DNA of 64,000 bases from Clostridia bacterium (GTDB lineage Bacteria; Bacillota; Clostridia; Christensenellales; UMGS416), in NCBI GenBank assembly GCA_016938675.1, contig JAFGUF010000025.1:62001-126000 (forward strand). The letters run 5' to 3'. Shown piece after piece: positions 42,958 through 52,273 of the stretch. The position numbers and the translations under genes are program-made. Under the pieces are notes generated by a model. That model saw nothing but the letters and a program-made list of their open reading frames with translations. It was not told the DNA's origin and did not search any database. How positions within the stretch are numbered: position 1 is the stretch's first letter; each line of letters starts with the position of its first letter.

Positions 42958-44493
42958 ATGAGAAAATCAGAAACCTACAAAATTTACGGCGCTTTATATA
43001 AAAGTTCCTTATTAAAATATATTGAATTATCTGCCTTGATAATAATGCTAAGCATATTATTATCAGGCTGTTTTTCTGCTGCACAGCTTTCCAGCACCCC
43101 TACGCCTGAGCCCTCCGACTTTTTTTCATTTTCTGCTGCTCCTGACGAAGCTCTAAATACAGTAATAACAGAGATAGCGCCGAGCAATAACACAACACCT
43201 GTATACGACGATACATACCCCGTGCCATCAGTAGGCAACTCAGGCGCAAACATAGAAAACGGCGGACTGAGCACTGCAGACAGAAACAGCATATACTATA
43301 TTGACGATGGTATATGGAGTATGTCCAAAGGCAGTGAAAATAAGGTGCAGATAACGGATATGCAGAATATATCCTGCCTTAACAATACTGATGATTATAT
43401 TTATTTTCTATCCACCCACGACGGCACCATATACCGCGTAAAAAAGGAGCCCGGATCAACGCCTGAATCACTGAACATCACAGGTGCGGGCAGCCTGATA
43501 ATTATCGGTGACTATATGTACTACAGCATGACTGTGGGCGAAAACGCTACGCACTATACCTATAGGTCTCCTCTTAGCGGAATGGTTCAGGAATGCCTCT
43601 TTATTAAGGCTTCCGGTATTACTCCAGACGGTGCTTATTTCTACTACGGCAATATGGAAGATAACGGCGCTTTATGGAGATATGATACAATCGCTTCACA
43701 AAATGTTAAGATAACAAACGATAAAGTTAGCCAGCTAAATATCATAAATGATAAACTATATTATATCAGTTCGGAATCAGGCTACAACGTAATGAGCATG
43801 GATAGATCCGGCCTTAACCAAACAGTTGTGGTCACGCAAGGGTGCACCGATCTGAATATTATACAGAACTATCTGATATACCGCACAATAAATACAGGCT
43901 ATATACAATCCTATAATATGAAAACAGGAGACACAATAACCCTTGTTTCCTCTCAGAACCTGCTTTCATTAGCCGCATCCGGCAATATGGTTTTTTTCCA
44001 AAGCTGCCCTGCTGACGGCTATGAACCGGAAACATATATTTATGACATAACGACAGCTACTCTTAATAAATCCCTCCCGAAGGTTATATACGCCTATATA
44101 AAAGATATTGACCCTCAGACATTAACCTTTGATTATGACAACGTGGCTTTCTATCAGGGGCAGGAAGCTATAGACCAGTATGCCGCATACAACAGCGTAT
44201 CACTGGATACTGCAAGGCAGGCTATTTCCTCGGATGACGGCTCATACTTTATATATAATAAAAATATTGCATGGATAAGGTGCTCTTCTCTGGAATGGAC
44301 AAATATTACGCTTATTCGGCGTGCTAACTCCATGAGCAATAACACGCCATATACGGCAAGCCTTTCTGATTTAGAGTCTTTGTTCCTTAATAACCCCAGC
44401 ATTGAAGGTAAATTGCTTTTCGAAATTACTCTTTTGGACAAAAAAGCAATTGAAATAAATGAGATATACTATCCAATAAAAACAGGCAATTAA
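42958..44493 (+). CDS. Lipoprotein with DUF5050/TolB-like beta-propeller
   Basis: 511 aa from ATG 42958. This start gives a signal peptide with lipobox LSGC at ~35-38; upstream in-frame codons lie within the MFS gene. After a Ser/Pro/Thr linker the body carries repeated blades: YYIDDGIWSM, YIYFLSTHDGTIYRVKK, YMYYSMTVGENATHYTYR, KLYYISSESGYNVMSMD. Such Y-Y/I-Y-R-V-x blades are typical of DUF5050 propellers in clostridial surface proteins. Ligand unknown. No ribosome site precedes the ATG; see the promoter entry. Confidence 0.75.
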   Translation: MRKSETYKIYGALYKSSLLKYIELSALIIMLSILLSGCFSAAQLSSTPTPEPSDFFSFSAAPDEALNTVITEIAPSNNTTPVYDDTYPVPSVGNSGANIENGGLSTADRNSIYYIDDGIWSMSKGSENKVQITDMQNISCLNNTDDYIYFLSTHDGTIYRVKKEPGSTPESLNITGAGSLIIIGDYMYYSMTVGENATHYTYRSPLSGMVQECLFIKASGITPDGAYFYYGNMEDNGALWRYDTIASQNVKITNDKVSQLNIINDKLYYISSESGYNVMSMDRSGLNQTVVVTQGCTDLNIIQNYLIYRTINTGYIQSYNMKTGDTITLVSSQNLLSLAASGNMVFFQSCPADGYEPETYIYDITTATLNKSLPKVIYAYIKDIDPQTLTFDYDNVAFYQGQEAIDQYAAYNSVSLDTARQAISSDDGSYFIYNKNIAWIRCSSLEWTNITLIRRANSMSNNTPYTASLSDLESLFLNNPSIEGKLLFEITLLDKKAIEINEIYYPIKTGN

Positions 44494-44503
44494 AGGTGAA
44501 TAC

Positions 44504-45151
44504 ATGTTTTTTAATGATTTCTCTCTCGAAGAAGCACTATATAGAATACCCGTTGTAATCATTGCATTCACGCTGCATGAATTTATGCACGCGTACACAG
44601 CCGACAGGTTCGGTGACCCTACCCCCCGCTCCAATGGAAGGCTTACGCTTAATCCAATGGTGCATATAGACTGGATTGGATTCATCCTGATTTTAATTGC
44701 AGGTTTCGGCTGGGCAAAGCCGGTGCCTACTATACCAAGAAACTACACCAATTATAAAAAAGGCCGGATAATGGTTTCCTTGGCGGGCCCCTTAACCAAC
44801 CTTGTTCTGGCTTTCATAGGATTGTTCATCCTGCATTTCTCGCACAGCGCAATCTCGCAGAGCTTCATACTTCTGAAATTCCTTAACGTCTTTGTGTCTA
44901 TAAATGTTGTGCTTTTTGCTTTCAATCTGCTTCCCGTCCCCCCGCTAGATGGTGCAACGCTTGTTGAAATGGCTCTCAGTCCTAGAGCAATGGAAACATA
45001 CAGAAAAATCAAAAACTACGGAATTATGATTCTAATTGGATTATCTTTTCTGGGAATATTAAGTTATTACTTTAATTTTGTTTATTTTATCTTTATTAAA
45101 TTAAGCAATTGGATATTCTATGGACTAGACTATATTATCGGGCTATTGTAG
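44504..45151 (+). CDS. Site-2 protease family (M50) membrane metalloprotease
   Basis: 215 aa polytopic protein. Zinc motif H-E-x-x-H is LHEFMHA at ~22-28 and the third-ligand region is NLLPVPPLDGATLVE (N-x-x-P-x-P-x-L-D-G). No PDZ or CBS domain, so it belongs to the short group III/RseP-unrelated type seen next to scpAB in many Clostridia. Substrate unknown. AAAGGTG lies 7 nt before ATG; it is followed 27 bp later by scpA. Confidence 0.92.
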   Translation: MFFNDFSLEEALYRIPVVIIAFTLHEFMHAYTADRFGDPTPRSNGRLTLNPMVHIDWIGFILILIAGFGWAKPVPTIPRNYTNYKKGRIMVSLAGPLTNLVLAFIGLFILHFSHSAISQSFILLKFLNVFVSINVVLFAFNLLPVPPLDGATLVEMALSPRAMETYRKIKNYGIMILIGLSFLGILSYYFNFVYFIFIKLSNWIFYGLDYIIGLL

Positions 45152-45178
45152 GCTGAATATGGGAGTAAATTAAAAATA

Positions 45179-45901
45179 ATGGCATATCATATATATTTAG
45201 ATTTGTTTGAAGGCCCTCTAGACTTGCTTTTGTTCTTGGTTTCCAGGGCGCAAATAGATATAAAGGATATCTTTGTATCAAAGGTTACCGGGCAATACCT
45301 GGAGTTCGTGAATTCGCTGCATGATGAGGACATGGATCGGGCAAGCGAGTTTATTCACATGGCAGCAAGGCTTATTGAAATAAAATCAAGGAAGCTTCTC
45401 CCTAAGCCCCGAATAGAAGACGCTGAGGAGGAAGACCCCGAACAAGCCCTGATCCGCCAACTGGAAGACTTCAAGCTTATGAAAGAGGCCAGCGAAAAGC
45501 TATCACCCGGCCACGAAATCGCCCAAGCCAGATTCTACAGAGAGCCCTCCGAACAGGAAGAGAAAGTGGAGCTTGACCTATCAGACGTATCCTTGAAGAT
45601 ACTCCAGGAAACGTTCCAGAAGCTTCTGCTCATTTCTAATGTGGAGCAGAAAGCGGAAGAGATAAGGGAAATTATTAGAGAAGAAATTACTGTTGAATCA
45701 AAAATAAGCTACATCTCAAAAGCTTTGTATTCAAAGAAAAAATTATCGTTTAATGAATTGTTTCCTGAATTCCCTTCAAAATACGAAGTGATTACTACAT
45801 TTATGGCATTGCTTGAGATGCTGCGGCTCAATCAGATTCTCGTTAAGCAGTCAGGCTACGATAAAGATTTAATAATTTCATTGAAAGAGAAGAGTGCATA
45901 G
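45179..45901 (+). CDS. scpA: Segregation and condensation protein A (kleisin)
   Basis: 240 aa. The N-terminal YHIYLDLFEGPLDLLLFLV is the ScpA signature, followed by DIKDIFVSKVTGQYLEF and AARLIEIKSRKLLP; the C-terminal winged helix includes FMALLEMLRLNQI. Bridges the SMC heads for chromosome condensation and segregation. Ribosome site is weak and distant (GGGAG, ~14 nt). Overlaps scpB by 1 bp. Confidence 0.97.
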   Translation: MAYHIYLDLFEGPLDLLLFLVSRAQIDIKDIFVSKVTGQYLEFVNSLHDEDMDRASEFIHMAARLIEIKSRKLLPKPRIEDAEEEDPEQALIRQLEDFKLMKEASEKLSPGHEIAQARFYREPSEQEEKVELDLSDVSLKILQETFQKLLLISNVEQKAEEIREIIREEITVESKISYISKALYSKKKLSFNELFPEFPSKYEVITTFMALLEMLRLNQILVKQSGYDKDLIISLKEKSA

Positions 45902-46491
45902 TGGAAGAAAATAATAACCTGAAAAATATACTGGAAGCAATCCTTTTTGCCAGCGGTGAGCCGATATCTATAAATGTGCTTGGTTCGTCACTGGATATCA
46001 GTGCGAAGGAAATAAAGCTGGCAGTTGAAGAGCTGCAGGATGAATACAGCAAAAACAGCAGAGGTATAGCTATAGTTATAATGGACACGATGGTGCAGAT
46101 GTCCACCAGCGAAAAGTACGCTGAGCTTGTGGAGGAAGTCCTTGCGCCTATAAGAAGCGAAAAGCTTACAAAGTCAGCCATTGAGGTGCTTTCTATAATT
46201 GCCTACCGCCAGCCTATCACTAGAAGCGAGATAGCTGAAATACGTGGAGTGAGAAGCGATTACCTTATAAACACCCTTATAAAAAAGGGCCTAGTTGAAG
46301 AAAGCGGGAAAAAGGATACTCTGGGACATCCTTCGCTATTCTCAACAACTTCAATATTCCTTAGGGATTTTAACCTCAAAGACCTGTCACAGCTGCCCAA
46401 GCTCAACATAATAAACGAAGAAGACTTGGATGAAGATTTCGAGAATATCACAGAAGAAAATATAGCAAATGAGGCTCAGGAATATTCCTGA
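45901..46491 (+). CDS. scpB: Segregation and condensation protein B
   Basis: 196 aa. Two winged-helix domains: ILEAILFASGEPI at the start and LSIIAYRQPITRSEIAEIRGV, the most conserved block, followed by a G-x-P-x-L/F-type TLGHPSLFSTT. Binds ScpA in the SMC complex. GTG start shares its G with the scpA TAG. The acidic tail runs into the palindromic hairpin that ends the operon. Confidence 0.97.
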   Translation: MEENNNLKNILEAILFASGEPISINVLGSSLDISAKEIKLAVEELQDEYSKNSRGIAIVIMDTMVQMSTSEKYAELVEEVLAPIRSEKLTKSAIEVLSIIAYRQPITRSEIAEIRGVRSDYLINTLIKKGLVEESGKKDTLGHPSLFSTTSIFLRDFNLKDLSQLPKLNIINEEDLDEDFENITEENIANEAQEYS

Positions 46492-46496
46492 GCCTC
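46471..46496. terminator. Palindromic hairpin at the scpB end
   Basis: A perfect 26-bp palindrome GAGGCTCAGGAAT/ATTCCTGAGCCTC that contains the scpB stop codon. T-tracts on both sides are poor. It separates scpB from the convergent surface-protein gene and probably ends both transcripts. Confidence 0.65.
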
Positions 46497-46507
46497 TCTA
46501 AAGCCTA

Positions 46508-49500
46508 TCACTCCTTGTCTTGAACTTTCGGATTAGGTTCACTGCCTTCCTCAATCAACGGCTGCTCATATGTGAATCCCACTTCTTCTTTATTTCTTAT
46601 TCTGCCTATATAAAGGATGTAGCCTACGCCTATAATGCACGCAGCAATTATTCCCATTAAAACTATCATATATACTTTTTTTCCGGAAGATGTCTGCTCA
46701 GGTTCTTTTAATAAAAAGCTGATTTCTTCTCCTGAAGCAATTGCTATGTCGCCGCCTGTGCTTTCAATTTCGACAGGTATGCTTACAGTCAATGTATCCT
46801 CAGAATATATTATGCTGATTATATTTGTACTTTCATCTGCCAGTGCATGTGATTCTTCGCCCGCTGCCCATACTATGTCAAATCTGCCCGTTTCCTCTCC
46901 TAATTCATTCTCAACTATCATTGTGTGCCTGGTGTAGGGTATATTTTCAAAGCTGAACTCGCCGTTTTCATCTGTCAGCCTTGATAATGGGCTTGAATAC
47001 AAGACTATAGTGTATCCTGAAACGGCCATGCCATCACTATCTGTAAGCCTGCCTCTTAAGGTGCCTTTATAAGAATTCTCTGTATCAGAATATTCATCAT
47101 ATACTGTTAGTTCACATATGTCTGATATTATTCCGTTTTTTTCGTCTTCTGATGTTATCGTAATAATACTTTTGCCGTAGCCGACAGCCGTTATCTTTCC
47201 GCTTTCACTATCTATAACTGCTGTCTTTTCGTTTGAGCTTGTCCAGTATACTTTTTTGTTCTGCGCGTTTTCAGGATAGATGATATATTCGATTAAATCC
47301 TCAATGCTAAGTATATCACCCTTCTGCATATGAACAGAATCCTTGTATATCTCAATCTCTTTTACATTAAATCCTTCAGTGTATACCTTCAATGCGAAGC
47401 TCTGGCTTGAAGCCTTATGCGTATATGATTCTGCATACCTTTGGTAAAATACATACTCTGTCTCTGGCTCAAGACCAGTGAACTCATTGGAATCCTGCCA
47501 TTTGCCGTCTCCCATTTTATATTCGCATCCTTCTACAATCTCCAGGGTTATTGAATCAGTTGTCTTTGCAATCACTTCCGGCGGGCGGGGAGCCGCCTTT
47601 GTTGCTTTTTCCACCTTCATTGCTATCGTGTCGGAAATTGCCCCTTCCCTTTCGCTGCTGGTTACATTCACTCCTACGCTGTGCCCGACGTCTTCTCTTG
47701 CAAGTATATATGTCGCGTCATTTGCCCCTGATATATTATTGCCATCCCTTGTCCATTGATACGTAATAGTCCCTTTGACATTTTCCGCCTTTGTTACATC
47801 TGCACTCACTGTCTCCATGCATGCTGGTGTGCCGTCATGGTTTATGGTTACAGTTCCGCTTATATATCTATTTTCAAAGACTACTTTTATTTTGTCATCA
47901 GCACCAATGTTTTTGATAGTGTAGGTGTCGTCACCGTTGTTTACAATTACATAGCCCTTCTCAGATGTTACGCTGCCTACTATGAACTTCTCCTGAGGCA
48001 CGCATTCAATAATTAAATTTCTCCCAGCCTCAGTATATATGTCGCCAACGGGATTTACAGTGCCGCCCGCGTTGGCAGAAACATTTACCTTTACGTTCCA
48101 TCTAGCGTACAATGTCATGTCTGAATATACTTTATCGCTTGATGAATCAAAATAGTCCGTCAAGCTGCTGTCTTTATACCAGCCTCCGAAATAGAATCCT
48201 GACTTTTGCGGGTCAGCCGGCAAAGTAAGGCTGCTCATCTTGCCTGCATTCTGGCTGGGTATACTTCCTGCTCCGTTTGTATTGAATGATACTGTGCAGT
48301 AATCAATATATGCATAGGCACTGCTGCCATTTGTCCACGCAGAAGGCAGTATATAGCCATATGCTGCACCACTTTCCACTGTTTCATCAGTGTACAAAGC
48401 ATGCGTGCTTGTGCTCGCAGCAGGGGCTAGATTGCTCCGCAAAAACAGTGCGCTGCTGCCGGATATACCCAATGTACCATTGCCTGAACTTGAGCTTCCG
48501 CCTCCTATGTCATATCCTCCGGAGCCTGAAGCAAAAATCAGGCCGCCCGTTATGCTAATATTTCCGCCCTGTTCTCCGTTGCCGCCGCCTATTCCGGCAC
48601 CACCGCTTCCTCCCTTTGCGTATAGGCTTCCCGTTCCGTATATTGATAGCGAACCCGCGCATTCCACGCCTGCCCTGCCGCTGCCAGAAACGACGCTGTT
48701 TGTACCCGATAATACTAGCTGTCCGCTGCTTTCAAACTCCACTGCGCATGCGCCTGCTGCAGAGGATAAATTTATTGAGGCGTTCTGAAAGGTTAGCTTT
48801 GTTCCCGCGCTGCATACTGCTCTAATATTTTGACTTCCTGATAAGGTGACTGAGCCGCTTAAATATACTCCGTCTCCGGAGCTTAGGCCTGATATATTGT
48901 ATGATGTATTTGAAATCAGCAGGTAGCCTGTTCTATACGCAAGGCCTGTGCTGGCAGGTGAAGCATTGTATACTGCAGTTTCTGCATATCTTTGATAAAA
49001 TACATATTCCGTATCATACAAAAGTCCGTTAAATGCATTATTTGCAGAAAAACTTCCGCTTCCTGCTTTATATTCGCAGCCTGAAGTTACACTTAGTGTA
49101 ACATTGCGTGAAGACGCACTAAGAATCGTTGGCGCTGGGGGTGCTTCTCTGTCTGCCTTTGCAACTGCTATCGAATTGCTAATCAAAGAGCCGGATTGGC
49201 TGGAACTTGCTACTTCCACACTGATACTTTTGCCTATGTCATCCTGAGATAATGTATAAGTGGATGAATCTGCTCCGGATACGGCCGCTCCTCCTCTAAG
49301 CCACTGGTAGCTCAAAGTGCCGGTGTTATTTGTAATCCCCGAAACATCAGCGACTATAGTTTCTCCGTACTGAGGGCTGCCATCGTGTGAAATGCCTACT
49401 GTTCCAATGAGTTCTTCTGCCTCAGTTGCCGGCTCTGCAGCAGCAATTGCACTGATGCTGAAAGCAAAATAAACAAATAAGAGCAGCAAAAATATCTTTA

Positions 49501-49516
49501 ATGTTTTGTTTCTCAT
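46508..49516 (-). CDS. Large multidomain surface protein with C-terminal membrane anchor
   Basis: 1002 aa. Signal peptide (~1-27). Unit A (~38-180) and unit B (~553-696) are diverged copies of one module: HDG-x-P, Y-Q-W-x-R-x-G, then CEYK-x-G and TEYVFYQRYAE. Between them lies a Gly/Ser-rich beta-helix-like stretch (~205-365, as in carbohydrate-binding DUF4353-like domains) and a Listeria-Bacteroides repeat (~408-473, FGGWYKDSS, LYARW). Then a Big2-like domain (~720-806, WTSSNEKTAVIDSESGKITAVG), a carboxypeptidase-regulatory-like domain (~817-880), and a membrane helix (~948-970) with basic stop. No LPXTG. Likely adhesion or polysaccharide binding; ligand unknown. Confidence 0.82.
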   Translation of the reverse strand: MRNKTLKIFLLLLFVYFAFSISAIAAAEPATEAEELIGTVGISHDGSPQYGETIVADVSGITNNTGTLSYQWLRGGAAVSGADSSTYTLSQDDIGKSISVEVASSSQSGSLISNSIAVAKADREAPPAPTILSASSRNVTLSVTSGCEYKAGSGSFSANNAFNGLLYDTEYVFYQRYAETAVYNASPASTGLAYRTGYLLISNTSYNISGLSSGDGVYLSGSVTLSGSQNIRAVCSAGTKLTFQNASINLSSAAGACAVEFESSGQLVLSGTNSVVSGSGRAGVECAGSLSIYGTGSLYAKGGSGGAGIGGGNGEQGGNISITGGLIFASGSGGYDIGGGSSSSGNGTLGISGSSALFLRSNLAPAASTSTHALYTDETVESGAAYGYILPSAWTNGSSAYAYIDYCTVSFNTNGAGSIPSQNAGKMSSLTLPADPQKSGFYFGGWYKDSSLTDYFDSSSDKVYSDMTLYARWNVKVNVSANAGGTVNPVGDIYTEAGRNLIIECVPQEKFIVGSVTSEKGYVIVNNGDDTYTIKNIGADDKIKVVFENRYISGTVTINHDGTPACMETVSADVTKAENVKGTITYQWTRDGNNISGANDATYILAREDVGHSVGVNVTSSEREGAISDTIAMKVEKATKAAPRPPEVIAKTTDSITLEIVEGCEYKMGDGKWQDSNEFTGLEPETEYVFYQRYAESYTHKASSQSFALKVYTEGFNVKEIEIYKDSVHMQKGDILSIEDLIEYIIYPENAQNKKVYWTSSNEKTAVIDSESGKITAVGYGKSIITITSEDEKNGIISDICELTVYDEYSDTENSYKGTLRGRLTDSDGMAVSGYTIVLYSSPLSRLTDENGEFSFENIPYTRHTMIVENELGEETGRFDIVWAAGEESHALADESTNIISIIYSEDTLTVSIPVEIESTGGDIAIASGEEISFLLKEPEQTSSGKKVYMIVLMGIIAACIIGVGYILYIGRIRNKEEVGFTYEQPLIEEGSEPNPKVQDKE

Positions 49517-49693
49517 TTAAGTCTTACCTCAATTATATCTATCTTTCATATCAGATAAGTTCTGAAATCGTTTATAAAAACCAGTCTCAATGTATTATAC
49601 ACCTAAACATAATTCATTAATACCGGCACTTGGTAATATTTCTTCTCAATTAATATATGACGTATCTGGTTGTCAATAAGTTCCCAAATTTAT

Positions 49694-49735
49694 ATAAAAA
49701 AAACACCTCTGAATATTTTTAGAATTTCAGAAGTG
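49694..49735 (-). terminator. Terminator of the PIN/TRAM gene
   Basis: Minus-strand stem CACTTCTGAA/TTCAGAGGTG followed by TTTTTTTT. The rest of 49517-49782 is AT-rich; a TATAAT at 49594-49599 (minus) may be the -10 for the surface-protein gene. Confidence 0.85.
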
Positions 49736-49782
49736 CTTATAAGTGCTTATTATTATAAAAATTATTTCACGCAGATTGGCAT

Positions 49783-50877
49783 TTATTGTTCGTCTTCACC
49801 GATAATCCTTGCAAATATCATCCTTCCCGCAGATGTCTGCAGAGATGATGTGACCTCCACAAAAAGGTTCTCTCCTATTCTTTCGCGTGCTTCCTGAACT
49901 ACAATCATTGTGCCGTCACCAAGGAATGCCACACCCTGCTGCTGCTCTTTGCCTTCTTTGACTATTTTCACTGTCATTTGCTCTCCAGGCAGTGCAACAG
50001 GCTTTACAGCGTTGGAAAGCTCATTAACATTTAATACTTCAACGCCCTGCACCGAAGCTACTTTGTTAAGGTTATAATCATTGGTTACAACTTTCGCTTT
50101 CATTTCAGCTGCCAGCTTTATCAGCTTCGCGTCCACTTCCATATTTTCTTCATAGTCTTTATCAATTATTTTAATTTTTATTGTTGAAGTGTTCTGCATG
50201 GACTTTAGTATGTCCAGCCCTCTCCTTCCGCGATTTCTTCTAAGCTCATCTGCGGAATCGGCTATATGCCTTAGCTCTGTCAGCACAAACTGCGGTACGT
50301 AAATAACACCTTCTATAAAGCCTATCTTAGCAATTTCATATATTCTGCCGTCGATAATTGCAGATGTGTCCAATACCTTAACAGAATTGGAATTTTTGCC
50401 GGCATTTGCAGTCCCTCTTTTCACTAAATCAAGAAAGTTTAAATCCTGCGATTTATTAAGAGCCAGTGCTATGCCTAAATAACCCAGCAGAACATATAGA
50501 AGAATAGAAAGCGGAACAGTAATCCAAGTCAGCTTAAGCATATCCAGCAGGCCCACCAAAAGATAAGCAAGCACCAGCCCTATTATCAGGCCAATTGCTC
50601 CAACGAACATGCTCTCTGCCGGGAGGCTCTTCAATGTTTTTTCAAGTTCCTTTACCTTTTCTCCTGCTTCGGGTGCAAAAATGAAAAATATAATTCCGAA
50701 AATAATAGATAGCACCACTATGATAGATATATTAACCCACGGCAAGAGTATATTAGATAATGTAGAGTATCCCAGTTCAGTCAGAAGCCTGTTTATCAAT
50801 ACATAGAGCCCCAGCCCGACCAGTACCCCGAAACAGGCTCCGAATATCTTGATAGCTCCCAAAAGTTTTTTATCCAC
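49783..50877 (-). CDS. yacL: PIN and TRAM domain membrane protein (YacL-like)
   Basis: 364 aa. Four N-terminal membrane helices (~10-145), a PIN nuclease-type domain starting VLDTSAIIDGRI with acidic residues in FVLTELRHIADSADELRRNRG and VVTNDYNLNK, then a TRAM domain (GEQMTVKIVKEGKEQQQGVA-type start). YacL of Bacillus follows radA-disA; here it is 33 bp after radA with no disA between. Function is not established in the family; the PIN fold suggests RNA cleavage or binding at the membrane. GTG start with AAGGAGG 6 nt upstream. Confidence 0.92.
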   Translation of the reverse strand: MDKKLLGAIKIFGACFGVLVGLGLYVLINRLLTELGYSTLSNILLPWVNISIIVVLSIIFGIIFFIFAPEAGEKVKELEKTLKSLPAESMFVGAIGLIIGLVLAYLLVGLLDMLKLTWITVPLSILLYVLLGYLGIALALNKSQDLNFLDLVKRGTANAGKNSNSVKVLDTSAIIDGRIYEIAKIGFIEGVIYVPQFVLTELRHIADSADELRRNRGRRGLDILKSMQNTSTIKIKIIDKDYEENMEVDAKLIKLAAEMKAKVVTNDYNLNKVASVQGVEVLNVNELSNAVKPVALPGEQMTVKIVKEGKEQQQGVAFLGDGTMIVVQEARERIGENLFVEVTSSLQTSAGRMIFARIIGEDEQ

Positions 50878-50910
50878 CTTAACCTCCTTTAATTTGCATT
50901 TTTATTTATG

Positions 50911-52269
50911 TTATTCCCATGCGGCCTTAAGGGCCTGAGAGAGCCTCTCAACCGGAATCAGTTTTGTCCCTTCCTTTTCCTTCAATCCTTTTACTGATTT
51001 GCCAGGAATAATTATCTTGCTAAATCCGGATCTGACAGCTTCATCTATTCTTTGCTGCATGCTGCTGGTGCTTCTTATTTCTCCGGTCAGCCCAACTTCG
51101 CCGAAAACGGCTGTATCTGCGGGCAGGCTCTGGTTTTTAAGAGCTGATGCAACAGCTATGCATAGCGCGAGGTCAGCAGCCGGTTCCACTATCTTCATTC
51201 CGCCAGCGATATTTACATAGCAGTCCTGGTCATATAGCTGCAATCCGGCGCGCTTTTCCAATACTGCAAGCAGCAAAACCACCCTGTTATAGTCCATTCC
51301 GGATGCCTGCCGCCTCGGCATACCGAATGCCGTGTGGCTTACTAAGGCCTGTACCTCAACAAGAATCGCTCTTGTTCCCTCCATTGTAACGGTTACTACC
51401 GATCCCGGGAAACCCTCACTACGCTGCGACATCAACATCTGGCTAGGGTTTTTTACCTCAACCATTCCTGCATCTGTCATCTCAAATACGCCTATTTCAT
51501 TTGTTGAGCCAAATCGGTTTTTAACAGCTCTGAGTATCCTGTAACTGTGGTCTGAGCTTCCCTCAAAGTAAAGCACCGTGTCCACCATATGCTCCAATAT
51601 CCGTGGCCCCGCTATTGATCCCTGCTTGGTTACATGCCCGACAAGGAATATTGCGCAGCCGTTTTCCTTTGCAAATCTCATGAATGCAGCTGTGCTTTCC
51701 CTAACCTGTGCAACAGAGCCGGGCGCTGAAGGCAGCTCCTCTTTATACATTGTCTGTATTGAGTCCACTATCATTACCTTAGCTTTTGTGTCCTTGGCTG
51801 CTTTTATTATTCTATCTACATCTGTCTGGCAGTAAAGGTTTACCTGGCTGTCGCTTACTTTCAGCCTTTTTGCTCTTAGCGCCACCTGATGGGTTGATTC
51901 CTCACCGGATACATAAAGAACTTCTACTTCATTCTTTGCTATATGTCCTGCAACCTGCAATAGCAGTGTGGATTTTCCTATTCCGGGGTCTCCGCCAATA
52001 AGGGTAATGGCACCGTCCACTATTCCTCCACCCAGAACTCTGTCCAGCTCGCCTATTCCTGTCAGTGCGCGGATATGCGCTCCTTCATCTATGTCCTTCA
52101 GCCGGGAGATGTTTGCTGCGGATACTCTTCTTTTCTCGTTTGCGGGTTTGACCTCAACAGCCTCTTCAACCATAGTGTTCCATTTGCCGCATTCGGGGCA
52201 TTTACCAACCCACTTTAGGCTTGTTCCGCCGCATTCTGTACAGATATATATTATTTTCTGTTTCGCCAT
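50911..52269 (-). CDS. radA: DNA repair protein RadA (Sms)
   Basis: 452 aa from ATG 52269, where the family starts (MAKQKIIYICTECGG); an ATG 33 bp further upstream also is in frame. Zinc finger CTECGG-x(n)-CPECGKW, Walker A GGDPGIGKSTLL, the RadA-specific KNRFG motif (VKNRFGSTNEIGVFEM) and a C-terminal Lon-like domain. RadA is a branch-migration helicase in recombination and transformation. Follows the propeller gene with a 4-bp gap. Confidence 0.97.
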   Translation of the reverse strand: MAKQKIIYICTECGGTSLKWVGKCPECGKWNTMVEEAVEVKPANEKRRVSAANISRLKDIDEGAHIRALTGIGELDRVLGGGIVDGAITLIGGDPGIGKSTLLLQVAGHIAKNEVEVLYVSGEESTHQVALRAKRLKVSDSQVNLYCQTDVDRIIKAAKDTKAKVMIVDSIQTMYKEELPSAPGSVAQVRESTAAFMRFAKENGCAIFLVGHVTKQGSIAGPRILEHMVDTVLYFEGSSDHSYRILRAVKNRFGSTNEIGVFEMTDAGMVEVKNPSQMLMSQRSEGFPGSVVTVTMEGTRAILVEVQALVSHTAFGMPRRQASGMDYNRVVLLLAVLEKRAGLQLYDQDCYVNIAGGMKIVEPAADLALCIAVASALKNQSLPADTAVFGEVGLTGEIRSTSSMQQRIDEAVRSGFSKIIIPGKSVKGLKEKEGTKLIPVERLSQALKAAWE

Positions 52270-52273
52270 TAAA

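Noticed and set aside
46471-46496. Recombination or attachment site from the 26-bp palindrome
   Set aside because: Position at two converging gene ends is better explained as a shared transcription terminator; no integrase or insertion is nearby.
48390-48788. 132-codon Pro-rich plus-strand frame opposite the surface protein
   Set aside because: Mirror image of the Gly/Ser-rich repeats of the real minus-strand gene.
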